A stretch of 64,000 bases of DNA from Pseudomonas sp. CFBP13508 (GTDB taxonomy: Bacteria; Pseudomonadota; Gammaproteobacteria; Pseudomonadales; Pseudomonadaceae). This document shows, piece after piece, positions 34,431 through 42,178 of this stretch. A program made the translations under genes and the position numbers. A model generated the notes under the pieces. The model was not told the DNA's origin. It was given only the letters and a program-made list of their open reading frames with translations, and did not search any database. Location of the stretch: the NCBI RefSeq assembly GCF_005233515.1, contig NZ_QFZZ01000004.1, forward strand, positions 568,644 to 632,643. The letters run 5' to 3'. Position 1 is the first letter of the stretch; each line of letters opens with the position of its first letter.

Positions 34431-35452
34431 TTGACCAGCCATTCGTTCCACCGTGTCGCGATAGCCGGACCGTTCTTGGCCCAGTAAGCGAAATCAAGGG
34501 TGATCTGATCCTTGGCGTAAGCCGTCGGCAGGTTGGGGGCCAGCGTCGAATCCAGACGCTCCACACTGTCGAGGTTGACCGGCGCGTAGGCGGTCAGGTT
34601 GGAGAAGTCGGCCTGGCCTTTGGCGCTGCTGGCATTGGCGAGGAACTTCATCGCCGCGTCCTTGTTTTTCGAGCCTTTTGGGATGACCAGAATGTCGGCC
34701 ATGACCAGGTTCTGTTTCCAGCTCACGCCGACCGGTGCGCCGTCTTCCTGCAAGGCGTGCACACGGCCATTCCAGAACTGGCCCATGCTCGCTTCGCCGG
34801 ACGCCAGCAGTTGCTGCGACTGCGCGCCGCCGCCCCACCAGACGATGTCTTTCTTGATGGTGTCGAGTTTCTTGAAGGCGCGATCCAGATCCAGCGGGTA
34901 GAGCTTGTCAGCCGCAACGCCGTCGGCCAGCAGCGCCAGTTCGAGCACGCCGGGGCTTGGCCATTTGTACAGGGCGCGTTTGCCGGGGTAGGTCTTGGTG
35001 TCGAACAGCGCGCTCCAGTCCTGCGGCTTGTTGGCGCCCAGCTTGCCCTCGTTGTAGCCGAGGACGAAGGAGAAGAAGAACGAGCCGACGCCGTGATCGC
35101 TGACGAAACGCGGGTCGATCTTGTCGCGCTGAATGACTTTGAAATCGAGCGGTTCGAGCAGGCCTTCGGCAGCGGCGCGCAGGGCGAAATCGGCTTCGAC
35201 GTCGACCACGTCCCACTGCACGTTGCCGCTTTCGACCATGGCCTTGAGTTTGCCGTAGTCGGTGGGGCCGTCCTGGACGACGGTGATGCCGCTGGCCTTG
35301 CTGAACGGATCGGCCCAGGCCTGTTTCTGCGCATCCTGGGTGCTACCGCCCCAGCTGACAAAATTCACGCTTTCGGCAGCCATTGCAGCCTGGCCGGTAA
35401 CGCTGAGCAGTCCCGCGAAAAAGATCGCAGTTGCAGCTTTGTTCAACACCAT
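34427..35452 (-). CDS. ABC transporter periplasmic binding protein (PotD/opine-binding type)
   Basis: A 341-residue protein with signal peptide (cut near AMAAES) and the motif VNFVSWGGSTQDAQKQAWADPF near the mature N-terminus, typical of family 1 polyamine/iron-type binding proteins. Later motifs include WDVVDVEADFALRAAAEGLLEPLD. ATG 35452 has a GAGGG ribosome site; a GTG two codons earlier is possible. It is the first gene of the importer operon and sits 106 bp from regulon site 4. It is unlike the orphan polyamine-binding protein at 8847. Confidence 0.88.
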   Translation of the reverse strand: MVLNKAATAIFFAGLLSVTGQAAMAAESVNFVSWGGSTQDAQKQAWADPFSKASGITVVQDGPTDYGKLKAMVESGNVQWDVVDVEADFALRAAAEGLLEPLDFKVIQRDKIDPRFVSDHGVGSFFFSFVLGYNEGKLGANKPQDWSALFDTKTYPGKRALYKWPSPGVLELALLADGVAADKLYPLDLDRAFKKLDTIKKDIVWWGGGAQSQQLLASGEASMGQFWNGRVHALQEDGAPVGVSWKQNLVMADILVIPKGSKNKDAAMKFLANASSAKGQADFSNLTAYAPVNLDSVERLDSTLAPNLPTAYAKDQITLDFAYWAKNGPAIATRWNEWLVK

Positions 35453-35557
35453 GTTCACGCCCTCATTGTTGTGTTTTTGAGCGGGCCTTGCGTTGTTGCC
35501 CGCCTGTCGGGAGCAGTAGCTGGACGGTTTTTCAGGTCGTCCGGTCTATGGAATATC

Positions 35558-35573
35558 ATATTATGGTATTCCA
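35558..35573. promoter_or_regulatory. predicted regulator-binding site 4 (TGGAATACCATAATAT on the minus strand)
   Basis: The site precedes the ABC importer operon (start 35452). Its 16 bases are identical to site 3 before the NCS1 permease. The next bases on the minus strand, GATATTCC, extend the inverted-repeat symmetry. Confidence 0.8.
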
Positions 35574-35667
35574 AACTTTGTGCAAGCACTTTGCCTTACC
35601 GGTTATCTGGCAGGTTGGTTTTTTTGAGCCGTTCGGCCTGAGATATTTTGTGAATGTGAGATCCAGC

Positions 35668-35823
35668 CCCTCACCCCAGCCCTCTCCCAATGGGAGAGGG
35701 GGAAAGGGAGCCAATTTTTGTGCTGTTCAAAATTTGAGTTCGACTCGGTATCTCAGGTCGATGTATAGCGACCGGTCAACGCGGTCGGCTCCCTCTCCCT
35801 CTGGGAGAGGGCTGGGGTGAGGG
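35668..35823. repeat. paired CCCTCACCCCAGCCCTCTCCC element
   Basis: Arms CCCCTCACCCCAGCCCTCTCCC and GGGAGAGGGCTGGGGTGAGGG enclose about 110 bp with TGTGCTGTTCAAAATTTGAG, a word that also occurs (complementary form) in the element at 31348. It lies between ribBA and the ABC operon promoter. Confidence 0.75.
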
Positions 35824-35828
35824 CGGCG

Positions 35829-36938
35829 TCATTCAGTGAACGGAATGCTCTCAACCACCTCAAGGTCATACCCGGTCAACCCCGCATACTTCAGCGGTGG
35901 GCCGAGGTGGCGCAACTTGCCCACCCCAAGGTTCTGCAGAATCTGCGCCCCAGTCCCGACCTCGGAATAAATCCGCGATTGCGAACGGCTGAACTGCCGT
36001 GGCGGCTGGGTCAGCTGCGGCACGCGTTCGAGCAACGCCTGCGACGATTCATGATTGGCCAGCACCACCACAACCCCATGACCTTCCGCCGCGACCCGTT
36101 GCAGCGCCGCCCACAGAGTCCAGTTCGTTGGCCCGCTGTACTCGGCGCCGACCAGGTCGCGCAGCGGATCGATCACATGCACACGCACCAGCGTCGGCTC
36201 TTCACGGCGCAAGTCGCCCATGACCATCGCCATGTGCACGCCGCCTTCGATGCGATCCTCGAAAGTGATCAAACGGAACGTGCCATGCACCGTCGGCAGC
36301 TCACGTTCACCGATGCGTTCGATGGTGTGCTCGGTGCTTAGGCGATAGTGGATCAGGTCGGCAATGGTGCCAATCTTGATCCCGTGCTTGCGCGCGAACT
36401 GCTCCAGATCCGGGCGGCGCGCCATGGTGCCGTCGTCGTTCATCACTTCGACAATCACCGAGGCCGGGGTGAAACCGGCCAGACGCGCCAGATCGCAACC
36501 GGCCTCGGTGTGCCCGGCACGGGTCAGCACGCCACCTTCCTTGGCGCGCAACGGGAAGATGTGGCCGGGCTGCACCAGGTCTTCGGCGCGGGCATTCGGC
36601 GCGACGGCGGCGGCAACGGTGCAGGCCCGGTCGGCGGCAGAAATGCCGGTAGTCACGCCGACCGCCGCTTCGATCGACACGGTGAATGCAGTGCTGAACA
36701 CACTGCCGTTGGCGGGTACCATTTGCTCCAGGCCCAGACGCTGACAATGTTCGTCGGTCAGGGTCAGGCAGATCAGCCCGCGTGCCTCGCGGGCCATGAA
36801 GCTGATAGCCTCCGGTGTGCAACGATCAGCGGCCAGCAGCAGGTCGCCTTCGTTCTCGCGGTCTTCGTCATCGACCAGCAGGACCATTTTGCCGAGGCGA
36901 TAATCTTCGATGATTTCTTCGATGCTGTTGAAGGCCAT
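35829..36938 (-). CDS. ribBA: 3,4-dihydroxy-2-butanone 4-phosphate synthase with degenerate GTP cyclohydrolase II-like domain
   Basis: A 369-residue protein. Residues 1-~205 are a RibB domain, with the acidic motif [12 protein letters not shown] (23-34), the conserved [14 protein letters not shown] (~141) and [16 protein letters not shown]. It makes the four-carbon precursor of riboflavin from ribulose 5-phosphate. The C-terminal ~160 residues align to the RibA fold but lack the GCHII zinc-cysteine motif (CxTGDxxxSxxCDC), so that half is likely non-catalytic. The promoter shares regulon site 5 with DUF1330. A second ribBA copy should lie in the main rib locus elsewhere; this one probably boosts FMN for the two-component monooxygenase. 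Confidence 0.85.
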   Translation of the reverse strand: MAFNSIEEIIEDYRLGKMVLLVDDEDRENEGDLLLAADRCTPEAISFMAREARGLICLTLTDEHCQRLGLEQMVPANGSVFSTAFTVSIEAAVGVTTGISAADRACTVAAAVAPNARAEDLVQPGHIFPLRAKEGGVLTRAGHTEAGCDLARLAGFTPASVIVEVMNDDGTMARRPDLEQFARKHGIKIGTIADLIHYRLSTEHTIERIGERELPTVHGTFRLITFEDRIEGGVHMAMVMGDLRREEPTLVRVHVIDPLRDLVGAEYSGPTNWTLWAALQRVAAEGHGVVVVLANHESSQALLERVPQLTQPPRQFSRSQSRIYSEVGTGAQILQNLGVGKLRHLGPPLKYAGLTGYDLEVVESIPFTE

Positions 36939-36969
36939 GCTGGACTCTCAGGGTTCGTTGGAAATATAT

Positions 36970-36985
36970 TGGTATACCATAATAC
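36970..36985. promoter_or_regulatory. predicted regulator-binding site 5 (TGGTATACCATAATAC)
   Basis: The site lies 32 bp before ribBA and 21 bp before the DUF1330 gene, in a divergent promoter only 68 bp wide. It is identical over 16 bases to sites 1 and 6. Its position over both core promoters suggests repression. Confidence 0.85.
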
Positions 36986-37006
36986 AAAATCAACAAAGAG
37001 GTCACT

Positions 37007-37303
37007 ATGAAGGCGTACTGGATTGCACATGTGGATATAGCCGATGCCGAGCACTACAGCCAATACACCCAGCGCACCCCGCAGGCGATTGCTGCTTTCG
37101 GCGGCAAGTTTCTGGCCAGAGGCGGGCGCAGCGAAGCGATGGAAGGACGGCAGACGCCACAGCGCACCGTGATCATCGAGTTTGAAAGCTACGAAACAGC
37201 CGTGGCGTGCTACCACTCGGCGGCGTATCAGGAGGCGAAGAGTTATCGCGAGGAATGGGCGAAGGCGGAGATCATTATCGTCGAGGGCGTTGCCCCGAAC
37301 TGA
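37007..37303 (+). CDS. DUF1330 family protein
   Basis: A 98-residue ferredoxin-fold (dimeric alpha/beta barrel) protein of the DUF1330 family. The motif MKAYWIAHVDI, then GGKFLARGG and VIIEFESYETAVACYHS(A)AYQEAKSYRE, are characteristic. Relatives resemble small heme- or substrate-handling enzymes, and no reaction is established for most. It has its own promoter with regulon site 5, an AAAGAGGT ribosome site and no downstream partner. Its presence in the regulon points to a catalytic step. Confidence 0.85.
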   Translation: MKAYWIAHVDIADAEHYSQYTQRTPQAIAAFGGKFLARGGRSEAMEGRQTPQRTVIIEFESYETAVACYHSAAYQEAKSYREEWAKAEIIIVEGVAPN

Positions 37304-37318
37304 GCCACACCACCATCC

Positions 37319-37410
37319 TGTGGGAGCGAGCCTGCTCGCGAATGCGTTCGAACATTCAACATTTGTATTGACTGACACGACGCCTTCGCGAGCAGGCTCG
37401 CTCCCACAGG
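37319..37410. repeat. REP doublet (REPIN)
   Basis: CTGTGGGAGCGAGCCTGCTCGCGAA and its inverted copy are about 40 bp apart. They lie between the convergent DUF1330 and NUDIX genes. Confidence 0.9.
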
Positions 37411-37429
37411 TTTTGTGTTCAGGCAAATG

Positions 37430-37993
37430 TCAGCGCATGAAATGAATCTTGCCGCTGTCATCATTCCCCATGTAAATCCCGTAGACCCCAGCCTGGCGCT
37501 CTTCGATATAGCGCTCGAGAATCTGCCGGATCGCCGGGTAGTAGATCTGCTCCCACGGAATCTCTTCCGGGGCGAAGAACTTGTAATCCATGGTCTCCGG
37601 CCCGTACTGCCCGGTGATTTCCAGGGCGATGGCGCGGAAGATGATGTACACCTCGCTGATCTTCGGCACGCTGAAGATCGAATACGGCGAGACGATTTCC
37701 GCGCGCACGCCGCTTTCTTCCCAGACTTCGCGCAGCGCCGCCTGCTCGGTGGTCTCACCGCTTTCCATGAACCCGGCCGGCAGCGTCCAGGTGCCCGGGC
37801 GTGGTGGGATCGCCCGTTGGCACAGGAGGTATTTGCCGTCCTGCTCAATGATGCAGCCGGCAATGATCTTCGGATTGACGTAGTGGATATAGCCGCAGCC
37901 GCGGCACATCAGGCGCTCGTGCGTATCACCCGGCGGCGTCTGCTGACCGAGGTCAGGGCCACCGCATTTCGGGCAAAAGCTCGGGCTGAACAT
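37430..37993 (-). CDS. NUDIX hydrolase with N-terminal zinc ribbon
   Basis: A 187-residue protein. An N-terminal zinc ribbon uses CPKCGG (~8-11) and CRGCGY (~30-33). The NUDIX box GFMESGETTEQAALREVWEESGV (about 75-97) is complete. Such proteins hydrolyse nucleoside diphosphate derivatives, including NAD(H) or FAD in some subfamilies. It follows the GntR gene by one base, so it is the last gene of the DUF1185 operon. Conversion of FAD to FMN or another nucleotide clean-up is possible, but this is inference. Confidence 0.88.
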   Translation of the reverse strand: MFSPSFCPKCGGPDLGQQTPPGDTHERLMCRGCGYIHYVNPKIIAGCIIEQDGKYLLCQRAIPPRPGTWTLPAGFMESGETTEQAALREVWEESGVRAEIVSPYSIFSVPKISEVYIIFRAIALEITGQYGPETMDYKFFAPEEIPWEQIYYPAIRQILERYIEERQAGVYGIYMGNDDSGKIHFMR

Positions 37994-37994
37994 G

Positions 37995-38759
37995 TCATTG
38001 ACCTATGCGGGGTTCTTTCAGCGCGATCGGCAGGGTGATCGCCGGGGTACCTTTGACGGCGACGCCTGTCTCTTCCTGCTTGCGCTTGAGGTAATCGAGG
38101 GCCACGGCGGCGGCCGCGCGGACGTGATCGACACAGGCCTGATGCGCCGCCAGCGGATCGCCGCTCTTGATCGCCTCGACCATTTTTTCCATCTCGTGAT
38201 TACTCGCGCCGCGTCGGTTTTCCTGGGAGACCGAGGTCGCGCGCAGATAGCTGATGCGTGCCTGCAACTGGCGCAATTGGGTGGCGGCGACATGGTTGCC
38301 CGAGCCTTCGAGCAGCACGTCGTAGAAACCCTGCACCGAGTCGATGACCTGTTGCAGCTCGCCGTCCTTCAACGCCTTGCGGTTGTCATCGAGGGCTTTT
38401 TCCAGGGCTTTGATGTCCTTGGCTTTGGCGCGCAGGGTGAACAGCTGGACGATCAGGCCTTCGAGCACACAACGCAGTTCGTAGATATCGACGGCGTCGT
38501 CGAGGGTGATGATGGCTACGCGCGGGCCTTTGGCGTCGGCGAATTCCACCAGGCCTTCGGATTCGAGGTGACGCAAGGCTTCGCGCACCGAGGTGCGGCT
38601 GACGCCGAGGCGATCGCAGAGGTCGCGTTCGACCAGACGATCACCTGGCATGAGCTGGAAATTCATGATCGCGCTACGCAGTTTGTCCAGCACGATTTCG
38701 CGCAGGGTAACGGGGTTGCGATTGACCTTGAAGCTGTCGTCGAGTGGCTGGCGTTTCAT
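37995..38759 (-). CDS. GntR-family (FCD) transcriptional regulator, probable master regulator of the six-site regulon
   Basis: A 254-residue regulator. An N-terminal winged helix (DRLVERDLCDRLGVSRTSVREALRHLESEGLVEF, about residues 36-69) is followed by an all-helical FCD ligand domain with a His/Asp-rich core (HVAATQLRQLQAR; HQACVDHVRAAA). The start ATG 38759 (MKRQPLDDS) is preferred to an upstream ATG because the region before it does not look coding. It is in the operon that begins at 42769, downstream of site 6, so it would control its own expression. That it binds TGGTATACCATAATAC is inferred from co-occurrence. Confidence 0.88.
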   Translation of the reverse strand: MKRQPLDDSFKVNRNPVTLREIVLDKLRSAIMNFQLMPGDRLVERDLCDRLGVSRTSVREALRHLESEGLVEFADAKGPRVAIITLDDAVDIYELRCVLEGLIVQLFTLRAKAKDIKALEKALDDNRKALKDGELQQVIDSVQGFYDVLLEGSGNHVAATQLRQLQARISYLRATSVSQENRRGASNHEMEKMVEAIKSGDPLAAHQACVDHVRAAAAVALDYLKRKQEETGVAVKGTPAITLPIALKEPRIGQ

Positions 38760-38816
38760 GGGGTCCGCTCTTGAGCTTGGCTGTCCATGCCAGACGGGCA
38801 TCAAAACAGCCGAGGG

Positions 38817-39206
38817 TTAACTGGAGGCCTCGGCGTCGGCTTCGGCAAAGGCTTCACGGGCCAGCCGGAAACTGTCCACGGCCGCCGGAACGCCGCAATA
38901 AATGCCGACCTGAAGCAGAATTTCGCGTATTTGCTCACGACTCAGGCCGTTACGCAAGGCGCCACGCACATGCAGCTTGAGTTCATGCGGGCGGTTGAGC
39001 GCCGAGATCATCGCCAGGTTGATCATGCTGCGCTCCTTGAGCGACAGACCCTCACGCCCCCAGACATGGCCCCAGCAGTATTCGGTGACCATTTCCTGCA
39101 GCGGGCGGGTGAAATCGTCGGCGTTGTCTATCGAACGCTGAACATAGGCTTCGCCGAGTACCTGCGTGCGGATTTGCAGGCCTTTTTCATACTTCTCGTT
39201 ACTCAT
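38817..39206 (-). CDS. carboxymuconolactone decarboxylase (CMD) family protein
   Basis: A 129-residue protein similar to PcaC: EKGLQIRTQVLG, then TEYCWGHVWGREGLSLKERSMINLAMISALNRPHELKLHVRGALRNG. It lacks the CxxC of the AhpD branch, so a decarboxylase, hydrolase-like or isomerase step is more likely than peroxide reduction. The start at 39206 (MSNEKYEKG) follows an AGGAGG site. It lies in the regulon's long operon next to the flavin reductase. In the ketoadipate pathway a CMD and an alpha/beta hydrolase act in sequence on a lactone, and both families are present here. Confidence 0.88.
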   Translation of the reverse strand: MSNEKYEKGLQIRTQVLGEAYVQRSIDNADDFTRPLQEMVTEYCWGHVWGREGLSLKERSMINLAMISALNRPHELKLHVRGALRNGLSREQIREILLQVGIYCGVPAAVDSFRLAREAFAEADAEASS

Positions 39207-39235
39207 AAATCCTCCTGTCACCACAGATCCCTCGT

Positions 39236-39319
39236 GTAGGAGCTGCCGAAGGCTGCGATCTTTTGATCTTGCTCTTGAAAATCAAAGTCAAAAGATCGCA
39301 GCCTTCGGCAGCTCCTACA
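39236..39319. repeat. inverted repeat pair, TAGGAGCTGCCGAAGGCTGC family
   Basis: TAGGAGCTGCCGAAGGCTGC and its inverted copy are separated by about 40 bp. The pair lies inside the operon, between the flavin reductase and CMD genes. Confidence 0.9.
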
Positions 39320-39337
39320 GGGATTTGTGTGAATTCG

Positions 39338-39823
39338 TCAGGCCAGAGTCGGCAACGGGCCGAGCTTGCCCTTGTGATAAATCATCGGCGTCACCGGTTG
39401 CTCGGGCAGGATCAGGTTCTTCACTGCGCCGACAATGATCGCGTGATCGCCGCCGTCGTATTCACGCCACAATTCGCACTCGATGATCGCCGTGGCCTTG
39501 GCCAGGATCGGGTTGCCCAGATCGCTCAGGTGCCACTCGATGCCCTTGGCCTTTTCCTTGCCCTTGCCGGCGAACGCGTAGGCTTCGGCGGTCTGCTCGG
39601 CGGAGAGCAAATGGATGGCGAATTTCTTGCTGTCGCGCAGCACCGGGTAGGTGTCGGACGCATAGTTGGGGCAGAACAGCACCAGCGCCGGGTCGATCGA
39701 CAGCGCGCTGAACGCGCTGGCGGTGATGCCGACAATGCCGCCTTCCGGGTCGAGGGTGGTGACCACCGTGACGCCGGACGGAAACGAGCTCATGACGTCT
39801 TTGTAAATGCCGGGTTCGATCAT
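39338..39823 (-). CDS. flavin reductase (RutF/HpaC-like), copy 2
   Basis: A 161-residue split-barrel flavin reductase, nearly the same as the protein at 6382-6867 (same length, most residues shared). Key segments are FPSGVTVVTT, GITASAFSALSIDPALVLFC and GGDHAIIVGAVKNL. It lies 12 bp after the aldehyde dehydrogenase stop and should supply reduced FMN to the monooxygenase. Two almost duplicate reductases in one regulon may serve two monooxygenase steps or represent a duplicated locus. Confidence 0.88.
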   Translation of the reverse strand: MIEPGIYKDVMSSFPSGVTVVTTLDPEGGIVGITASAFSALSIDPALVLFCPNYASDTYPVLRDSKKFAIHLLSAEQTAEAYAFAGKGKEKAKGIEWHLSDLGNPILAKATAIIECELWREYDGGDHAIIVGAVKNLILPEQPVTPMIYHKGKLGPLPTLA

Positions 39824-39835
39824 TTCGCAGGACTC

Positions 39836-41317
39836 CTAGCGCATCACAAACGGATCAGGCATTGGCGCCTGGGAGAGGTTGATCCACACCGTTTTCAGTT
39901 CGGTGTAGGCCAGCACCGAATCGATGCCGCTTTCGCGTCCATAGCCACTGTTCTTGAAGCCGCCGATCGGCGCCATCGCCGACACCGCACGGTAAGTGTT
40001 GACCCAGATGATCCCCGAGCGCACATCGCGCGCCAGACGATGGGCGCGACCGAGGTCGCGGGTCCAGATGCCGGCGGCGAGGCCGAACTGTGAGTCGTTG
40101 GCGATCGCCAGTGCTTCGGCTTCGTCTTTGAAGCGAATCACCGAAGCCACCGGGCCGAAGACTTCTTCCTGCATGATCTTCATCGAATTGCGGTCGCACT
40201 CGAACAGCGTCGGCTCGTAGAACCAGCCTTCACCGAGATCCGCCGGACGCTTGCCACCGGTGCGCAAACGCGCGCCTTCGGCGATGGCGTCAGCGACCAG
40301 ACCTTCGACCACCGCCAATTGCTGGGCGGTGGCCATCGGGCCCATCTCGCTGTGGTCTTCCTGCGGGTTGCCGATGCGGATGCGCTGGGCGCGTTCGACC
40401 AGACGATTGACGAATTCGTCGTAGATTTCGTCCTGCACCAGCAAGCGCGAACCTGACACGCAACTCTGCCCGGACGCCGCGTAGATGCCGGCAATCGCAC
40501 CGTTGATCGCGCTGTCCAGATCGGCGTCTGCGAAGATGATATTCGGCGACTTGCCGCCCAGCTCCAGCGACAGCTTGGCGAAGTTCTCGGCGCTGCTGCG
40601 CACCACATGCCGTGCCGTGGCCGCGCCGCCGGTGAAGGCAATCTTGCGGATCAGCGGATGGCGGGTGAGGGCGGCGCCGGTGCTCGGGCCGTAACCGGTG
40701 ACGACGTTGACCACGCCCGGCGGAATCCCGGCTTCGAGGGCCAGGCGTGCGAGCTCGAGAATGGTCGCCGAGGCGTGCTCGGACGGCTTGATCACGATGG
40801 TGTTACCAGCGGCGAGGGCCGGGGCCAGTTTGATTGCGGTCAGGTACAGCGGGCTGTTCCACGGAATGATCGCGGCGACCACACCCATGGCTTCGTGCAC
40901 GGTGTAGGCAAACAGGTCAGGCTTGTCCAGCGGCAGGGTGCCGCCTTCAAGCTTGTCGGCGAGGCCTGCGGTGTAGTGGAAGAACTCCGGCAGATAGCTG
41001 ACCTGGCCACGGGTTTCGCGGATCAGCTTGCCGTTGTCGCGGCTTTCCAGCTGCGCCAGGTGTTCCTTGTTTTCTGCGATCAGATCACCGAGGCGGCGCA
41101 GCAGTTTGCCTCGCGCGGTGGCGGTCAGACCGCGCCACGCCGGGCTGTCAAAAGCAGTTTGCGCTGCTTGCACGGCGCGTTCGACGTCCGCTTCATCGGC
41201 GTCGGGCAGTTCCGCCCAGGCCTGCGCGGAGGCCGGGTTGAGGCTTTCGAAGGTCTTGCCGGAGAGGGCGTCAACCCAGTCTCCGCCGATGCACATCTGG
41301 AAGCGTGCGAGTGTCAT
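39836..41317 (-). CDS. NAD(P)-dependent aldehyde dehydrogenase
   Basis: A 493-residue enzyme of the ALDH superfamily. Motifs are IIPWNSPL (~149), the cofactor strand KIAFTGGAATA, general base Glu in LSLELGGKSPN (~260), and the catalytic Cys in ASGQSCVSGSRLL (~295). It would oxidise a semialdehyde to an acid late in the pathway. Its start overlaps the stop of the alpha/beta hydrolase (ATGA). Closest in appearance to betaine/semialdehyde-type ALDHs; specificity is not readable. Confidence 0.9.
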   Translation of the reverse strand: MTLARFQMCIGGDWVDALSGKTFESLNPASAQAWAELPDADEADVERAVQAAQTAFDSPAWRGLTATARGKLLRRLGDLIAENKEHLAQLESRDNGKLIRETRGQVSYLPEFFHYTAGLADKLEGGTLPLDKPDLFAYTVHEAMGVVAAIIPWNSPLYLTAIKLAPALAAGNTIVIKPSEHASATILELARLALEAGIPPGVVNVVTGYGPSTGAALTRHPLIRKIAFTGGAATARHVVRSSAENFAKLSLELGGKSPNIIFADADLDSAINGAIAGIYAASGQSCVSGSRLLVQDEIYDEFVNRLVERAQRIRIGNPQEDHSEMGPMATAQQLAVVEGLVADAIAEGARLRTGGKRPADLGEGWFYEPTLFECDRNSMKIMQEEVFGPVASVIRFKDEAEALAIANDSQFGLAAGIWTRDLGRAHRLARDVRSGIIWVNTYRAVSAMAPIGGFKNSGYGRESGIDSVLAYTELKTVWINLSQAPMPDPFVMR

Positions 41318-42147
41318 GCAACGATCCCCTTTATATGGTTTTGTCGGGCGTGTGCGAATTGGAGAAATTCCAGCAGCATCTGGTTGACCAGACGCGGCGA
41401 CTCTACCGGCATCATATGCCGTTGCTCGGGCAGCACGGCAACCTTCGCACCGGGGATGCGCCGGGCCAGTTGCTCGGCCATTTCCGGGGTCGAGCCGGGG
41501 TCGAGTTCGCCGGTGGCGATCAGGGTCGGCGCCTGAATGCTGCTCAGGTCGTCGGCGCGGTACATGTCCTGGGTGGCAAACAATTCATAAGTGGTCAGGT
41601 AGCCCTGCGGATCGTTGTTGGCCAAGGTCTGGCGCAATGCGGCGATCTGCGCCGGGTTGGCCGCCTGATATTCACGGCTGAACCAGCGTGACAGGGCGGC
41701 TTCGGCATTGGCGTCCGGGCCGTGTTCGGCAGCCTGCGCAGTGCGCGCAATCACGCCGGCACGCTGTTCTTTGCTGCGGTTGAACACACTGTTCAACACC
41801 ACCAGACTTTGCAGGCGCTCCGGGTAATGCAGGGCGAAGGCCCGCGCGACCAGTCCGCCCATGGAGAAACCGATCACCGCTGCCTGCGGCACGTTCAAGT
41901 GATCGAGCAGCTCGAGCAACTGATCGGCGTAACCGAGCAGGTCGGTGCCGCTGGCCGGGCGCGGGCTGGCGCCGTGGCCGAGCATGTCGTAGGCGATCAC
42001 CTGGTATTGGCTGGCGAGGCCGACAATCTGCCCGCCCCACATTTCTTTGTTCAGGCCCACGCCGTGGATCAAGACCACGGGCTGGCCTTGGCCGGTCGCC
42101 AGGTAACTGGTGCCAGCCGGGGTGAGTTCAGCGGTGAGCCGAATCAT
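41314..42147 (-). CDS. alpha/beta hydrolase
   Basis: A 277-residue hydrolase of the PcaD/RutD type. The oxyanion strand is VVLIHGVGLNKEMW (~24), the nucleophile elbow is GFSMGGL (Ser about 95), an acid lies near ATGELDPGS, and the catalytic His is in LPEQRHMMPVESP near the C-terminus. ATG 42147 is chosen because it has a GGAGCG site, and the upstream in-frame extension is not conserved-looking. It may hydrolyse a lactone, amide or carbamate intermediate. It is the second gene of the operon after DUF1185. Confidence 0.9.
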   Translation of the reverse strand: MIRLTAELTPAGTSYLATGQGQPVVLIHGVGLNKEMWGGQIVGLASQYQVIAYDMLGHGASPRPASGTDLLGYADQLLELLDHLNVPQAAVIGFSMGGLVARAFALHYPERLQSLVVLNSVFNRSKEQRAGVIARTAQAAEHGPDANAEAALSRWFSREYQAANPAQIAALRQTLANNDPQGYLTTYELFATQDMYRADDLSSIQAPTLIATGELDPGSTPEMAEQLARRIPGAKVAVLPEQRHMMPVESPRLVNQMLLEFLQFAHARQNHIKGIVA

Positions 42148-42178
42148 GGAGCGCTCCTGCAATGCCTTTTTATTGTGA

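Noticed and set aside
32850..34487. 545-codon open frame on the plus strand opposite the ABC permeases
   Set aside because: Antisense shadow with an implausible His/Gln/Arg composition and no ribosome site.
31534..35452. Assignment of the ABC importer to polyamine uptake
   Set aside because: The family also carries opines, iron and other solutes; the shared operator with the catabolic regulon makes a specific polyamine label unsafe.
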